A stretch of DNA of 64,000 bases from contig NW_002060948.1 of the NCBI RefSeq assembly GCF_000150275.1, positions 4,228,759 through 4,292,758 on the forward strand, read 5' to 3'. Position 1 is the stretch's first letter. Each line of letters starts with the position of its first letter. The notes beneath the pieces were generated by a model. That model did not search any database, had not been told where the DNA came from, and was given only the letters and a program-made list of their open reading frames with translations. Shown here piece after piece: positions 36,901-47,528 of this stretch. The translations under genes and the position numbers were made by a program. The stretch is from Trichoplax adhaerens. Lineage: Eukaryota; Placozoa; Uniplacotomia; Trichoplacea; Trichoplacidae.

Positions 36901-39900
36901 CAGTTGCGTTGAAATGCAATAACTAAATAAGTTGAATGACTGACTACTCGGTGTAAAGTTTAATTAATTTGTTAATGGTTGTATTAACAGACCTGTTTCG
37001 CAATTATTTCTAGTATATCCTGGAACACAACTGCAAGTATAATTATTAACTCCATTATTATTGCATGTGGCGCCGTTACTACAAGGGTTGCTTCTGCAAG
37101 AATTTAGGTCTGTAAAACGATATTAAAAACGCTTACCATGGGGTACATTGAAAAAATGGAATTTTAATTCTGTTTATAGAAGAAACAGTATATCGAAAAT
37201 CATAATAGATGGAAAGATCAATGGTACTTGTAATATCCTACTTACCATTTTGACAGTTTACACCTGTATAATTAGCCATACAAGCACAGCTGTATGCATA
37301 TGGTGTGGTATAAGAACAATTTCCACCATTTGTACATGGAGGCGCTATTCTACAAGGGTTCATGTCTACAAAATATGTATAAATTAAGTTCTTTAGCTGG
37401 ATCGGAAATAAAATTAAACTTAAAGTACACGAAACAAAATTTATAGCTGTTAATGACAAAAATTATGAGTCTATTAGCGCTTAATCATGAAACTTCTAAA
37501 TATCTATAAATTTGAAAGCTGGCTTATATATCGTAGATCACGTTTTCATTTACGGCGTACATGGCAAAGTAATCCCGTTTTTGAGGAACATTTTATCTGA
37601 TAATCCTGACACTAGTGTGATAGTAGCAGCAGTATTTGCTGTCATTTATTTAACGCTGCAGTTGCATTTTAATAATGGTACCCTACCTTGTTCGCAATGA
37701 ACCCCTGTATACTGCGTTGGACATTGGCATGTATATCTATTGATTTGATCGATACATGTTGCTTGTATATGTTGGCAAGGATTGGATGCACATTCATCGA
37801 TATCTTTGAGTACAAACAAATATAAAAATAAAATCGTATTATTCAATGATCAATGATAAAAATCTTTTAAACATCTCAAGTAGAATTAAGCTAAATTACT
37901 TTGTTCACAAGTTATGCCAGTATATCCAGCTGCACAATTACATATGAAAGAATTAGCCCCATTATTGATGCAAGTGCTGTTGTATTTGCAAGGAGAGCTG
38001 CGACAGCTATTTAAATCTGTAAAAAGTATATAAGTTGGATCCAGTGGAATAAAAGAGTATGTATTTAAATTTATTTAGTGGCACCTGCATAAATGCATTT
38101 AATTACTAAAATGCATCTCAATCCAACATACCATTTTTACAGTTATTTCCAGAGTAATTGGCTGCACACGTACACGTATAAGTGTCAATACCTGTGGCTG
38201 AACATGTACCGCCATTCTGACATAAGCTGCTGTTTTTTCGACAAGCATTTCCATCTTGTGAGAGTAACCGCAGTATAAGTTAATTAAAATGAGAAATTAC
38301 TATCTCTGTATGCTTAAATTACAATAGATGCTCAACGAAATACGACTAAATAATTTATATCAAGTTTAAGATTTCTATACCGGTTTCGCAATGATTTCCA
38401 GTCCAGTCAAATAGACAATTACAAACATAGAAGCTGACTTGATCTTGGCATGTACCACCATTTTGGCATGGATTTGAAGAACACTCATTTATATCTATAA
38501 GAGAGTTATGGACGTAGAATATTAATTTATCCTGAAATTAGGAACTAATTGATTTTAATTTCTAATTATCAGAGATCTTACTTATTTGGCAGTTAGTGCC
38601 AGTATATCCGGTAGCACAGCTACATGCATAGTTATTAACGTTATCTGTACAGCTACCACCATTCTGACATGGGGTTGATTGGCATTCGTTGATATCTATG
38701 TGATTATATACCAACAAAAGGATTATATAAAAATGAGACGGAAATTAAGTCTATAAACTATTGCAATTTCATTAAAATGTAACAGATTGTTCTGTGTTAA
38801 AGAACGCTTATTTGTTGACAAAATCTGTAAAACCTTGTTACAATATAATCAGATTATTTATATTCAGCTTATTATAATAAAAGATGTAACGAATCTAACC
38901 TTGATCACAATTGGTTCCTGTATAACCAGGAGCACATGTACAAGAATAAGTAAATACTCCTGTAGCAGCACATGTAGCTCCGTTTTTACAAGGTGCACTT
39001 ATGCGACATTTATTAGCGTCTAAAGAATAAATAAATAAATGTTAATATAGATCCTCGTTAAGATAACTTGTAACAAGTTGTAATTATCGGTTCAGTATTA
39101 GTTACACTGTCATAATCAGTTAAGTAACGAATTACCAGTTTCGCAATGTGTACCAGTCCAATCAGAAGGACAATTGCATGTATATCCGTTTATTCCATCA
39201 ACACATGTAGCATGGGTATGCTGACATGGATTCGATGCGCATTCGTCAATGTCTAGCATTAAATAGGTAATATCAAGTCGTGTAAGAAATGGTTAAGCTG
39301 ATCTTAATTATATAAGTTTTACTTGTGGTACAGATAGCTCCAGTATATCCAGCTGCACACGTGCAATTATAATAAAGATGGTAATCGTTGCATGTTGCTC
39401 CGTTAAGGCAAGGTGTAGAGGCACATTCAGCAACATCTACAAAAGAATTAGATAAAAGTTAGACGATAAATTAGGGTAATAAAGTTACAGCAATTTCATT
39501 ACAATGTAACAGTTTTTCTTAGCTATAGAACGCTTATTTGTTAACAAAAACTGTAATAAATATTATATTGCTTTCGTAAGTCTACATTTAAACTGGTCGA
39601 AATGTTTACCTAATGCACAGTTTGATCCGGTATAACCGGATGTACAAGTGCATGTATAGTCATTAATACCATCTGTACAAGTTGATGAGTGTTGACAGGG
39701 ATTTGATGAACATTCATCAATGTCTATAAATAGCAAAATAAATTGAAATTATTGACTTCAATTTCCTTACATAAAATTGGAAAAAGATAAGTTTTAAAGG
39801 AAGAATGTGGCTCAAATAATTTCTGTCTTATGCAAATTTCTCTCAATTTGACTGAACGAACAAATATTTTAGAGTTTAATATAAATTTACTTGTTCCGCA

Positions 39901-42900
39901 TTGGGTTCCAGTATATCCTGCAGCACATATACAATTGTATTTATTAACCAAGTTATCACAGGTTGCACCATTTAAGCACGGAGTCGATATGCATTCATTG
40001 ACATCTAAATCATTCAATTTCGACATAAGAGTTTAGCAAGTGTAGGCTAATATCTCAAATTTTACAGCATGATACGAGTGAAAAACATATGAAGAATACG
40101 TGCATGGTTACCTTGATCACAATTTATTCCTGTATATCCTGGCGCACAAGTACATGTGTAAACGTTGAGGCTAACATAAGAACAAGTACCTCCGTTCTGA
40201 CATGGTGAAGATAATCGGCATAAATTGCCATCTGGTGTAAATGAAAACAATGTTATTCATTAATTATTTTATCCAGTACACAGTACAATTTAGAATTATA
40301 TGTCATTAATTATCTTGATACAATTCATTATATATATATAGTTAAGTATTCAGAATTGATGATAGATACCAGTTTCACAATGAGCTCCTGTCCAATCAGA
40401 AGGACAATTGCAAGTGTAACTATTTACACCATCAACACATGTAGAGTAAGCATGTTGACATGGATTCGATACACATTCGTCGATATCTATCATGTAGTTT
40501 AATTAGATAGAGTAGATTAAGGGTAAGTAAATACCTCAAATACTATCAGCCAGCCTCAAGAATATATTTACGTATAATAGACACTATATTGCAGTCGAGG
40601 CTACTTTGAAAGCTGAATTTAATTAAGTAAAGTTTACTTGTGCTGCAGATCGCTCCTGTATATCCGGCTGCACATGTGCAATTATAGTAGAGATGATAGT
40701 CGTGGCATGTTGCTCCGTTAAGGCAAGGTATAGAGGTACATTCTGCAAAATCTACAAAAGCATTTTATAAAATTAGACGGAAATTAAGTCTATAAACTAT
40801 TGCAATTTCATTAAAATGTAACAGATTGTTCTGTGTTAAAGAACGCTTATTTGTTGACAAATTTTGTAAAATCTTGTTACAACAGAATCAGATTATTTAT
40901 ATTCAGCTTATTATAATAAAAGATGTAACGAATCTAACCTTGATCACAATTGGTTCCTGTATAACCAGGAGCACATGTACAAGAATAAGTAAATACTCCT
41001 GTAGCAGCACATGTAGCTCCGTTTTTACAAGGTGCACTTATGCGACATTTATTAGCGTCTAAAGAATAAATAAATAAATGTTAATATAGATCCACGTTAC
41101 GATAACTTGTAACAAGTTGTGATTATCGGTTCAGTATTAGTTACACTGTCATAATCAGTTAAGTAACGAATTACCAGTTTCGCAATGTGTACCAGTCCAA
41201 TCAGAAGGACAATTGCATGTATATCCGTTTATTCCATCAACACATGTAGCATGGGTATGCTGACATGGATTCGATGCACATTCGTCAATGTCTAGCATTA
41301 AATAGGTAAATATCGAGTCGTGTAAGAAATGGTTAAGTTGATCTTAATTATATAAGTTTTACTTGTGGTACAGATAGCTCCAGTATATCCAGCTGCACAC
41401 GTGCAATTATAATAAAGATGGTAATCGTTGCATGTTGCTCCGTTAAGGCAAGGTGTAGAGGCACATTCAGCAACATCTACAAAAGAATTAGATAAAAATT
41501 AGACGATAAATTAGAGTAATAAAGTTACAGCAATTTCATTACAATGTAACAGTTTTTCTTAGCTAAAGAACGCTTATTTGTTAACAAAAACTGTATAATC
41601 CTATTACAACATAATCAAATTGTTTATATTGATTTTATTATTAAGGATGATATAAAGAAAACAAACCTTGATCGCAATTGGTTCCTGTATAACCGGAAGT
41701 ACAAGTGCATTTATATGTGCTTACTCCTGTGGCAGCACATGTTGCTCCATTTTTACAAGGTGCACTTCTGCGACATTCATTAGCATCTAAAGAATAAATA
41801 AATGTTATTATAGATTATATTTACGTTCAATTTTAACAAATGGAGTTTATATTGGCTTAGCGTTAATCAAACTGTCATACTAAGTTAAACAACAAATTAC
41901 CAATGTCGCAATGTGTGCCAGTCCAGTCAGAAGGACACTGGCACGTATATCCATTTATTCCATCAAGACATGTAGCATAGACATGCTGGCATGGACTGGA
42001 TGCACATTCATTAATATCTGGTATTAAATTTGCAAATATTAAGTCTTTCAGCTTATATTTAAAAGCAATCGTCTATTGCAATGAGGTGTATTTAAAGTTT
42101 GAGAATAATGATCGAAACAGGATATTAACATACTTGAACTACAATCTGATCCGGTATAGCCATTAGCACAACTGCATGTATAACTGTTGACACCATCGAC
42201 ACAAGTTCCACCATTTTGGCAAGTTATACTGGCACAATCATCAATATCTAAGGATGACAGAGATGAAAACGATACATATGTAAGTGTTTTCTTTAATTTT
42301 TGCTTAAAATATCTTTTGTAACGAGTTGGATTCAGAATTCTATCGCAAGTGTATTTAAGCCATGGTATATTCTTCTAGAGAAAAATTCTTATGGAATTAT
42401 TTGCAAGCTAAGTATATTATGAACGATATGTTTCTATCTTTAATTGTGTATATTAAACCGCAATATATATGCAGATCTAATTACATATGTGAATATTTTC
42501 ACTTTATCTAATTAATAACTTTGGTTTCTTACTAGATGCGCAAGTTGATCCAGTAAAGCCAGTTTCACATGCACAAGTATAAGTATTGATTCCAGTATAG
42601 GTACATGTGCCGCTATTTTGACAAGGAGTACTCGATCGACAAAGATTTCCATCTATTTTTGTAGGAATGTAGATGAGACGTTATACTAAGTATGAATTAT
42701 TGTAAAACAGCAATTTGTTATTTAATTAATCAAATCATCTAAAGCTTATTGCAGAAATCCATTCTGACAAGGTATAAATTAATTATCCGTAGATTAAGAA
42801 TCTTACCGGTTTCACAGTTAGTCCCAGTCCATTCTTTGGGGCAGGTACAGGAATACGAATTGACGTTGTTATGACAAGTTGCATAAACATGTTGGCATGG

Positions 42901-45469
42901 ATTAGATGCACACTCGTTAATGTCTATAGTTAAAAAGTAAATATTGTAGTTAGTACGTATGAATCCAATTTCTTCCAGAGTCGGCATTTTATTATATGCG
43001 TTATAAAACAATTATTAGACTACTAGGCGATTAAAGTTACGCGTACATTCTTTATCGTAAGATAATAGTAGAAATCTTATAGTTAGTTTACGATATACCT
43101 GTTTGACAGTTTGTGCCAGTGTAGCCTGTCACGCAGGAACAAGTGTAAGCATTTGCCCCATTATTTGCACATGTGCCACCATTCTGACAGGGGGTACTAC
43201 GACAGCTATTTAAATCTAATTAAATTAAAACAAATAGTTCTTTAATAAGTATATAAGTTCATGAATTTAATACAGGCATGTATTTCGTTAATATATAGCT
43301 AAAACTGTCTTTTCGAATATCAATTAGGAACAAGGAATACCTTGAAAAAGTGATGGTTCAATTAATGCAAAAATTAAATTATATTTATAGGAACGCTTAA
43401 ACTCGAAGTTTACTTGCACTTAGAACTGCGTTTATCTGGTTAAATGTATTTAATATCTTAGATATCGTATTTATTTGAATATTATCAGATTTATAGATGC
43501 AACTCGTGCAAGTAATGGCGTATTCCTACCGGTGTTACAATCTGTCCCAGACCATGTACTTTCACAAGTAACAGAAACCTTTAATGTAAATTCGGATTTA
43601 TTATCAGTGATGGGCCGAGAACCAGTCATGGTGATTGTTGATGAAGATCCAGGTATAACATAAAATGTGCTTGAAAGTTTGTCAAGTAAGTCGTCAGCAC
43701 CATCACTATAATCTTTATCCATAGATGTAATATGTACATTGACATAGCCCTAAAGCAAAGATCTTTGTTACTCCAAAACAAATTGATAATCCAAAATAAC
43801 TTTAAGTTACATTTTTAAACACTTACTTCGTATCGTTCACTGATTGAACCTTGATAAGGATTATTTACGCCACTATCTGTTAGCGCTTGACTACTTGTGA
43901 AAGTTATAGTTTCACCGCCATCCCATACTTTAGTAGTTAGAGAACCATAAGTACATGCATCATTGATATTGCCTTTATTACTGCATAAAATGAAGTAATA
44001 GTTGCATGAAGAGAAAGTATCGCATTTGCCATTATCCCAGTTGCGTTCATTCTTGTTGTAATATTTTTGAAATTCGTAAGTGACGTAAGCATGAACATCA
44101 GCTTCAACGTACTGTAATTATTTGGAAAGGTGAGAAGAAAATATTAGGTGCTTTTACTTAAATAATCGATAATTACCGATTTTGGCACAGATACATTTAT
44201 TTAAATCCGTAGTCGATATAAATAACTAAACAAGGAATTATCAGAATTACTATGCTATCTTCAGTAAAGATAGTCTTCATGATCACAATATTGTCAACAG
44301 TTCATTGTTAATGTAAAAGACATAAGCGGAAAAGGAAAAGTTTAATATAGCAATACACAGCCGCCCCTTCTGTTACAAGGCAGTGTTGATCATGGCTGTG
44401 CTACGTTTTGAAACTATAAAGTTGAAGGTTAGGCAGTTGGGCATTATGAAAATTACATTATTAATCTTTAATTTGATGGAAATGTGTTGCATTTTTACTG
44501 CATTAGTAAAGAAAGGACTACTTGTAAGAAGAATTTTAATCTATGATTTGTAATGCAAATTCTCCCATAGTACTTCAACTTCTAACCTTTAAGCTTTTGA
44601 CCTATGAAGTTAAAAATTACTTGATTCTTTTATATTATGATACTGTGGAATTCTAACGTATAATTGTGGGTGTATAATATGTGATATTAATACTGTATTA
44701 TTAAAAGCACGTTGTCGTCGATGATGAATTTGAGTGCGAGAAAGGAATTTATTTATCTTAATACATTCTCATCCTAAAATCTGATGAAATTGATGTAGAT
44801 GTCAACATCGGGTGAAATCATGTATCTTATTGTATCTGGTATGATTGTTACCGTGATGATGAGTGTCATATCGGGCAATTGAAGCATGAATTTTTATTAT
44901 CTTTTCAGTAGGCGTATGATATTATCTATGTCTTAAAAAGTAATCATTCTAAGAAGTGCATTTGAATACGCTTCAGCGATAATAAGTAACAATCGATAAT
45001 GCATGATATTACTTTAATTTCTAATCTGAGTTGAAGTTAGTAGATAGCATGTTTTAAAGCAGCCGTAATAACATAAAGGAACTACAACATCTGGCAATTG
45101 CTTATCAATTAAAATTGTAAACGATGTTATGATACTAAAGGCATAGTATCACTTCCAATAAAGATAGAGAGTAAGTTTAAGTAATTTAAAATTTAGAATA
45201 ATGATTTTAATCCTATCAATATAATATAGGAAATTTACCAAAAATTTTCAATTATTTGGCTAACATCTGTTACTCATTAAGGTATTTTATAATAAGATAG
45301 TAGAAGCTGATATGTTATACATATATATAAGCTATGCTACATTGGGCTAAAGAAAAATATGTACGCCTTCATGCACTAGAATGTTCAGTCATATTTATTA
45401 AATTACCTGTAAATTAGATAGCGCTAGAACAGCTATTAATAGTAATAACTTGATATTGAGATGGATCAT
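27033..45469 (-). CDS. Jagged/Serrate-like Notch ligand with about 70 EGF repeats and a half DSL domain
   Basis: I assembled 50 exons by reading each GT..AG boundary: signal 45407-45469; MNNL 43827-44111 and 43530-43749; 25 one-EGF exons between 43215 and 36672; 36475-36538, 36281-36342, 36109-36180; 35833-35949, 35622-35735, 35311-35427, 35047-35160, 34795-34911, 33552-34691, 33315-33428, 33008-33238, 32735-32848, 32584-32633, 32149-32476, 30162-31899, 29535-30055, 29301-29414; VWC 29085-29185; 28767-28985, 28429-28566, 28117-28237; last 27033-27961. They total 10,125 nt, an exact multiple of three, with all phases matching (about 3,374 residues). In animals, Jagged/Serrate proteins are type I membrane ligands that bind Notch on neighbouring cells through MNNL and DSL. 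MNNL, Jagged-type EGF1-2, VWC and Jagged C-terminal region support the assignment over Notch or fibrillin. Vertebrate Jagged has 16 EGFs and a full DSL. Caveat: in-frame TGA at 30734-30736. Confidence 0.82.
28117..29185 (-). other. VWC domain and Jagged/Serrate C-terminal extracellular region
   Basis: Exon 29085-29185 encodes [15 protein letters not shown] followed by [15 protein letters not shown], a compact von Willebrand C-type domain. Exon 28767-28985 adds further Cys-rich sequence ending [16 protein letters not shown]. Exon 28429-28566 starts [16 protein letters not shown] and has [10 protein letters not shown]. This matches the Jagged/Serrate juxtamembrane region (GTTVxxICxxLR, then LVLxC), a feature absent from Delta and Notch. 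Exon 28117-28237 ([19 protein letters not shown]) links to the membrane span. Confidence 0.75.
29301..35949 (-). other. 3' EGF array with fused multi-EGF exons
   Basis: Five one-EGF exons (35833-35949 to 34795-34911) are followed by mixed exons. One exon of 1140 nt (33552-34691) encodes ten 38-residue EGFs, one of 231 nt two EGFs, one of 1738 nt (30162-31899) about fifteen, and one of 521 nt about four. Repeats read (N/D)INEC-S-PC-NGGTC-D-(V/I)N-Y-C-C-GYTG-C, the calcium-binding-type EGF pattern. Repeats differ from one another, so the large exons are not recent copies. The last EGF of the array (29301-29414) precedes the VWC exon. Frames on the opposite strand are open through much of this array because of its periodicity and are not genes. 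Confidence 0.85.
30734..30736 (-). other. in-frame TGA inside the 1738-nt EGF exon
   Basis: The frame reads [19 protein letters not shown]. The TGA occupies the single residue between the two Cys of the EGF CxC motif, and the frame continues perfectly for 571 further nt to the donor at 30160-30161. It is a lone nonsense substitution, a polymorphism or a base-calling error; no splice pair that removes it in frame is evident. Confidence 0.85.
36109..36538 (-). other. Jagged-type EGF1-EGF2 pair, three small exons
   Basis: Exons 36475-36538, 36281-36342 and 36109-36180 (phases 1-2-1) join to read [20 protein letters not shown], then [21 protein letters not shown] and [20 protein letters not shown]. 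The spacing and the motifs AICRxGC, PGxCxCxxGWxG and GCxxGxC are those of the first two EGF repeats of Jagged/Delta, which normally follow the DSL domain directly. Here they lie after 25 ordinary EGF repeats. The exon sizes (64, 62, 72) also differ from every neighbour. Confidence 0.75.
38736..39555 (-). repeat. near-identical three-exon block, copy 1 (partner 40775-41595)
   Basis: This 820-bp block, containing the 120-, 117- and 114-nt EGF exons and their introns, matches 40775-41595 almost base for base at an offset of 2039-2040 bp. Only scattered substitutions and one or two indels are visible. Intron identity as high as exon identity indicates a very recent duplication or gene conversion. 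Confidence 0.88.
38761..38830. repeat. intronic hairpin element, four copies
   Basis: A 66-70-bp sequence (gcaatttcatt.aaatgtaacag ... gaacgcttatttgtt.acaaaa.ctgt) whose ends acagttttt and aaaaactgt are complementary. Copies occupy 38761-38830, 39490-39555, 40800-40869 and 41530-41595. Two copies are explained by the recent block duplication, the other two are diverged (gattgttctg versus gtttttctta). It may be a tiny MITE or an inherited intron segment. Confidence 0.6.
40775..41595 (-). repeat. near-identical three-exon block, copy 2 (partner 38736-39555)
   Basis: Second copy of the recent EGF triplet block. Identity drops sharply on both sides: upstream at the aagacgg-like junction and downstream after aaaaactgta. 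Confidence 0.88.
43530..45469 (-). other. 5' exons: signal peptide, MNNL domain and first half of a DSL domain
   Basis: Exon 1 (45407-45469) encodes [21 protein letters not shown] up to the last residue, a typical signal peptide ending at a phase-0 donor. Exon 2 (43827-44111) has [32 protein letters not shown] and NPYQGS, matching the Cys-spaced core of the Notch-ligand N-terminal (MNNL) domain. Exon 3 (43530-43749) has [12 protein letters not shown] and then [20 protein letters not shown]. The last part matches the start of DSL, with two Cys spaced C-x8-C as in the canonical CDxxYYGxxC, but DSL cysteines 3-6 are absent and the next exon is an ordinary EGF. The 313-nt intron that follows shows no missing DSL exon. 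Confidence 0.8.
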
Positions 45470-45940
45470 TTTTGTCGAAAACCGATTTGATATGATGAAC
45501 GCTGAAGAGAAGAGACTTCAATGGTTAGTTAAATAAAATTAGTACCATGGATTAAATTTCAACCAGGGATCAAAACGATTGTAAAGATGACAAATAAAGT
45601 TTAATTATTGGTTGTATAGTATCCAATGTTTAAATCAAATTCGTAACATGAATTGATTTAAAGGTATTATAAACCGATCTATGTCGATTTAGGAAAATTT
45701 TTACGATAGTTACCAGTGCTTTAAGAACGTCAATAAGTTAATCAAGAATTAACCAAGAAATGACTGATATATGCGTTCAATCTTTGACACGAAAACAATG
45801 TAAAACTTGTTGAATGTAACGATGTTGATATGAAATTTTGCATATCATTGGCTACTATTGAGTACCGGAATACTATTGTTCTTAGTGCGATGCTATTTCA
45901 TAGTATCCAAGTCACGCGGCTGTGTTATCACTCAGGGTGG

Positions 45941-46102
45941 TTAAATCGCATTACGGGGCATTAATGCGTTTATGATTGACTCCAATTGCATATCAAATTT
46001 GGAAATAGCCCAACTATTATCTTGAAGACAATCAAAAAGTTGACGATTGTTCATGAGGCTATCCCTTGATTGTACTAAAACTAAAATGCTATTATTTGAC
46101 AT
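45941..46102 (-). other. small open reading frame, 53 codons, upstream of the Jagged-like gene
   Basis: ATG at 46100-46102 to TAA at 45941-45943. Protein-like composition (MSNNSILVLVQSRDSLMN, QLFDCLQDNSWAISKFDMQL). It lies about 470 bp upstream of the ligand gene on the same strand. It could be an upstream exon, a small protein or chance. Confidence 0.25.
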
Positions 46103-47523
46103 GGTAGTGAATGAGTCATTAATTGCCTTGTGCTTTATGGTATAATATGCTAGAATTTAATATGAATAATGTTCAACTAATCGCTACAGATCTGCTCTTG
46201 ATTTACAACGATGAAATACTTAATGGCTAAGAATGCGAGGATCACTTCTACCGCAGTTATCGATCTTCCTTTTATATATCATGTTTTTTTCATTATATGT
46301 ACAATTGAATCACGATAGTATAAGGAACATAAATTCAATAAAGGTTGGATGTCTGTGACCTAGGTATATGAGTTTAGGTGTGCTTTGTAATTGGATTTAT
46401 TAATTATTAATAGCAGGATGTATTAATGATCATGAGATAAAGGATCTCTTGAAGGAATCTAATCGATAGCCAGTGGACACGTTTGATTTCGAGATTGTTA
46501 TAATAATGGTATTTTAATTTCTAAAAATATTAATAGATTGTTCAATTTTCAAGAAATGCATACTAAATTAAATCAGTCGGAATTGTAGTTCCGAATGATA
46601 GTGATGTAAATAGTAAGATGTTGAAAAAGCTGCAAATAAATACAATACAAAGTATCCGTCAGTTTATGTGATGCAATACAACCTTCTATTCAATATTTGT
46701 AGAAAATGCTTTCGATAGAATTGCAAAGTATCTTTCTGATTAACTTTCGACTATGAACGTAAGTGTAATATGAATAATTTGGTACATCTACATTCGTATA
46801 ACTTAATATTGTTGTTAAAGGTCGACGAAGAAATTTCAAGTGCAGTAGATTATATCCTGCTATTGGATATTAATTTAGTCAAACGTTGGCACCCAAGATT
46901 TCATTTTGAACTCCATTAAATATGTTCTCAGGGCCATCAAGACAATTTAGATTAGTTTTAGTTATTCAAAGTGCTGTATATTGATTAATTCTAACATTCT
47001 CATTAATAAATGTTAAACATTAATAATTCAGATCTAACTACACGAAAAGCAAAAAGTCCAACTTGGGTGGTGTAGATTAGCATATGTCAATATTATTGTT
47101 GATGATTACGGAGAAATGGAGAATGTCTTACAATATTGCAAGTAAAGGTCAGAATAGCTTTATGTACGTAGAAAATATTCTAAATATCATAGTTACACCC
47201 TCTATTCTAGCCATTGTTGACAAACGACGAAACTTTGTTGACTGTTTTATAAAGTCAATACGTGATTGTCCTTGCAGATAACGTATATTCCTGTTGCTTG
47301 GAAACAACCATTCTAATTGTAATTTACATGAGACGATTACCTATGGTCAGTTGTTTATAATTATAGTCGCTGTCATTACGAGAATATAATCTTATTCAAT
47401 GTCTTCAACAAATCTGTAAGTGGTAGTCAATTAAATTCATGTTTTAATTGGCGGGATAGCAAGATTCCCTGTAAACCGATAAGTAGTTATTGTTATCAGA
47501 TAATACATTAGGATTTACGATCC
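46103..47523. other. intergenic, nothing supported
   Basis: AT-rich sequence between the small open frame and the first of two adjacent solo LTRs. The frame at 47084-47281 (+) has no family resemblance. Confidence 0.5.
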
Positions 47524-47528
47524 TGTCA

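Larger units (their letters stand above)
36672..43215 (-). other. 5' EGF array: 25 exons, one EGF repeat each, phase 1-1
   Basis: Exons, from 5': 43099-43215, 42807-42923, 42533-42652, 42134-42247, 41901-42017, 41667-41786, 41363-41476, 41175-41291, 40939-41058, 40638-40751, 40370-40486, 40112-40231, 39891-40004, 39610-39723, 39323-39436, 39136-39252, 38900-39019, 38582-38695, 38381-38494, 38132-38254, 37900-38016, 37687-37803, 37246-37365, 36993-37109, 36672-36785. All are phase 1-1, so any number can be added or lost without shifting the frame. Three sub-types alternate: a 120-nt type ([12 protein letters not shown]), a 117-nt type ([13 protein letters not shown], then WTGTHC) and a 114-nt type ([18 protein letters not shown]). 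Confidence 0.85.

Noticed and set aside
27033-45469. Assignment of the large EGF gene as Notch receptor or fibrillin/fibropellin
   Set aside because: There are no LNR (Notch) repeats, ankyrin repeats or TB domains. Instead MNNL, Jagged-type EGF1-2, VWC and the Jagged C-terminal region are present.
47084-47281. 65-codon plus-strand frame
   Set aside because: No family resemblance, splice context or neighbours; consistent with chance.
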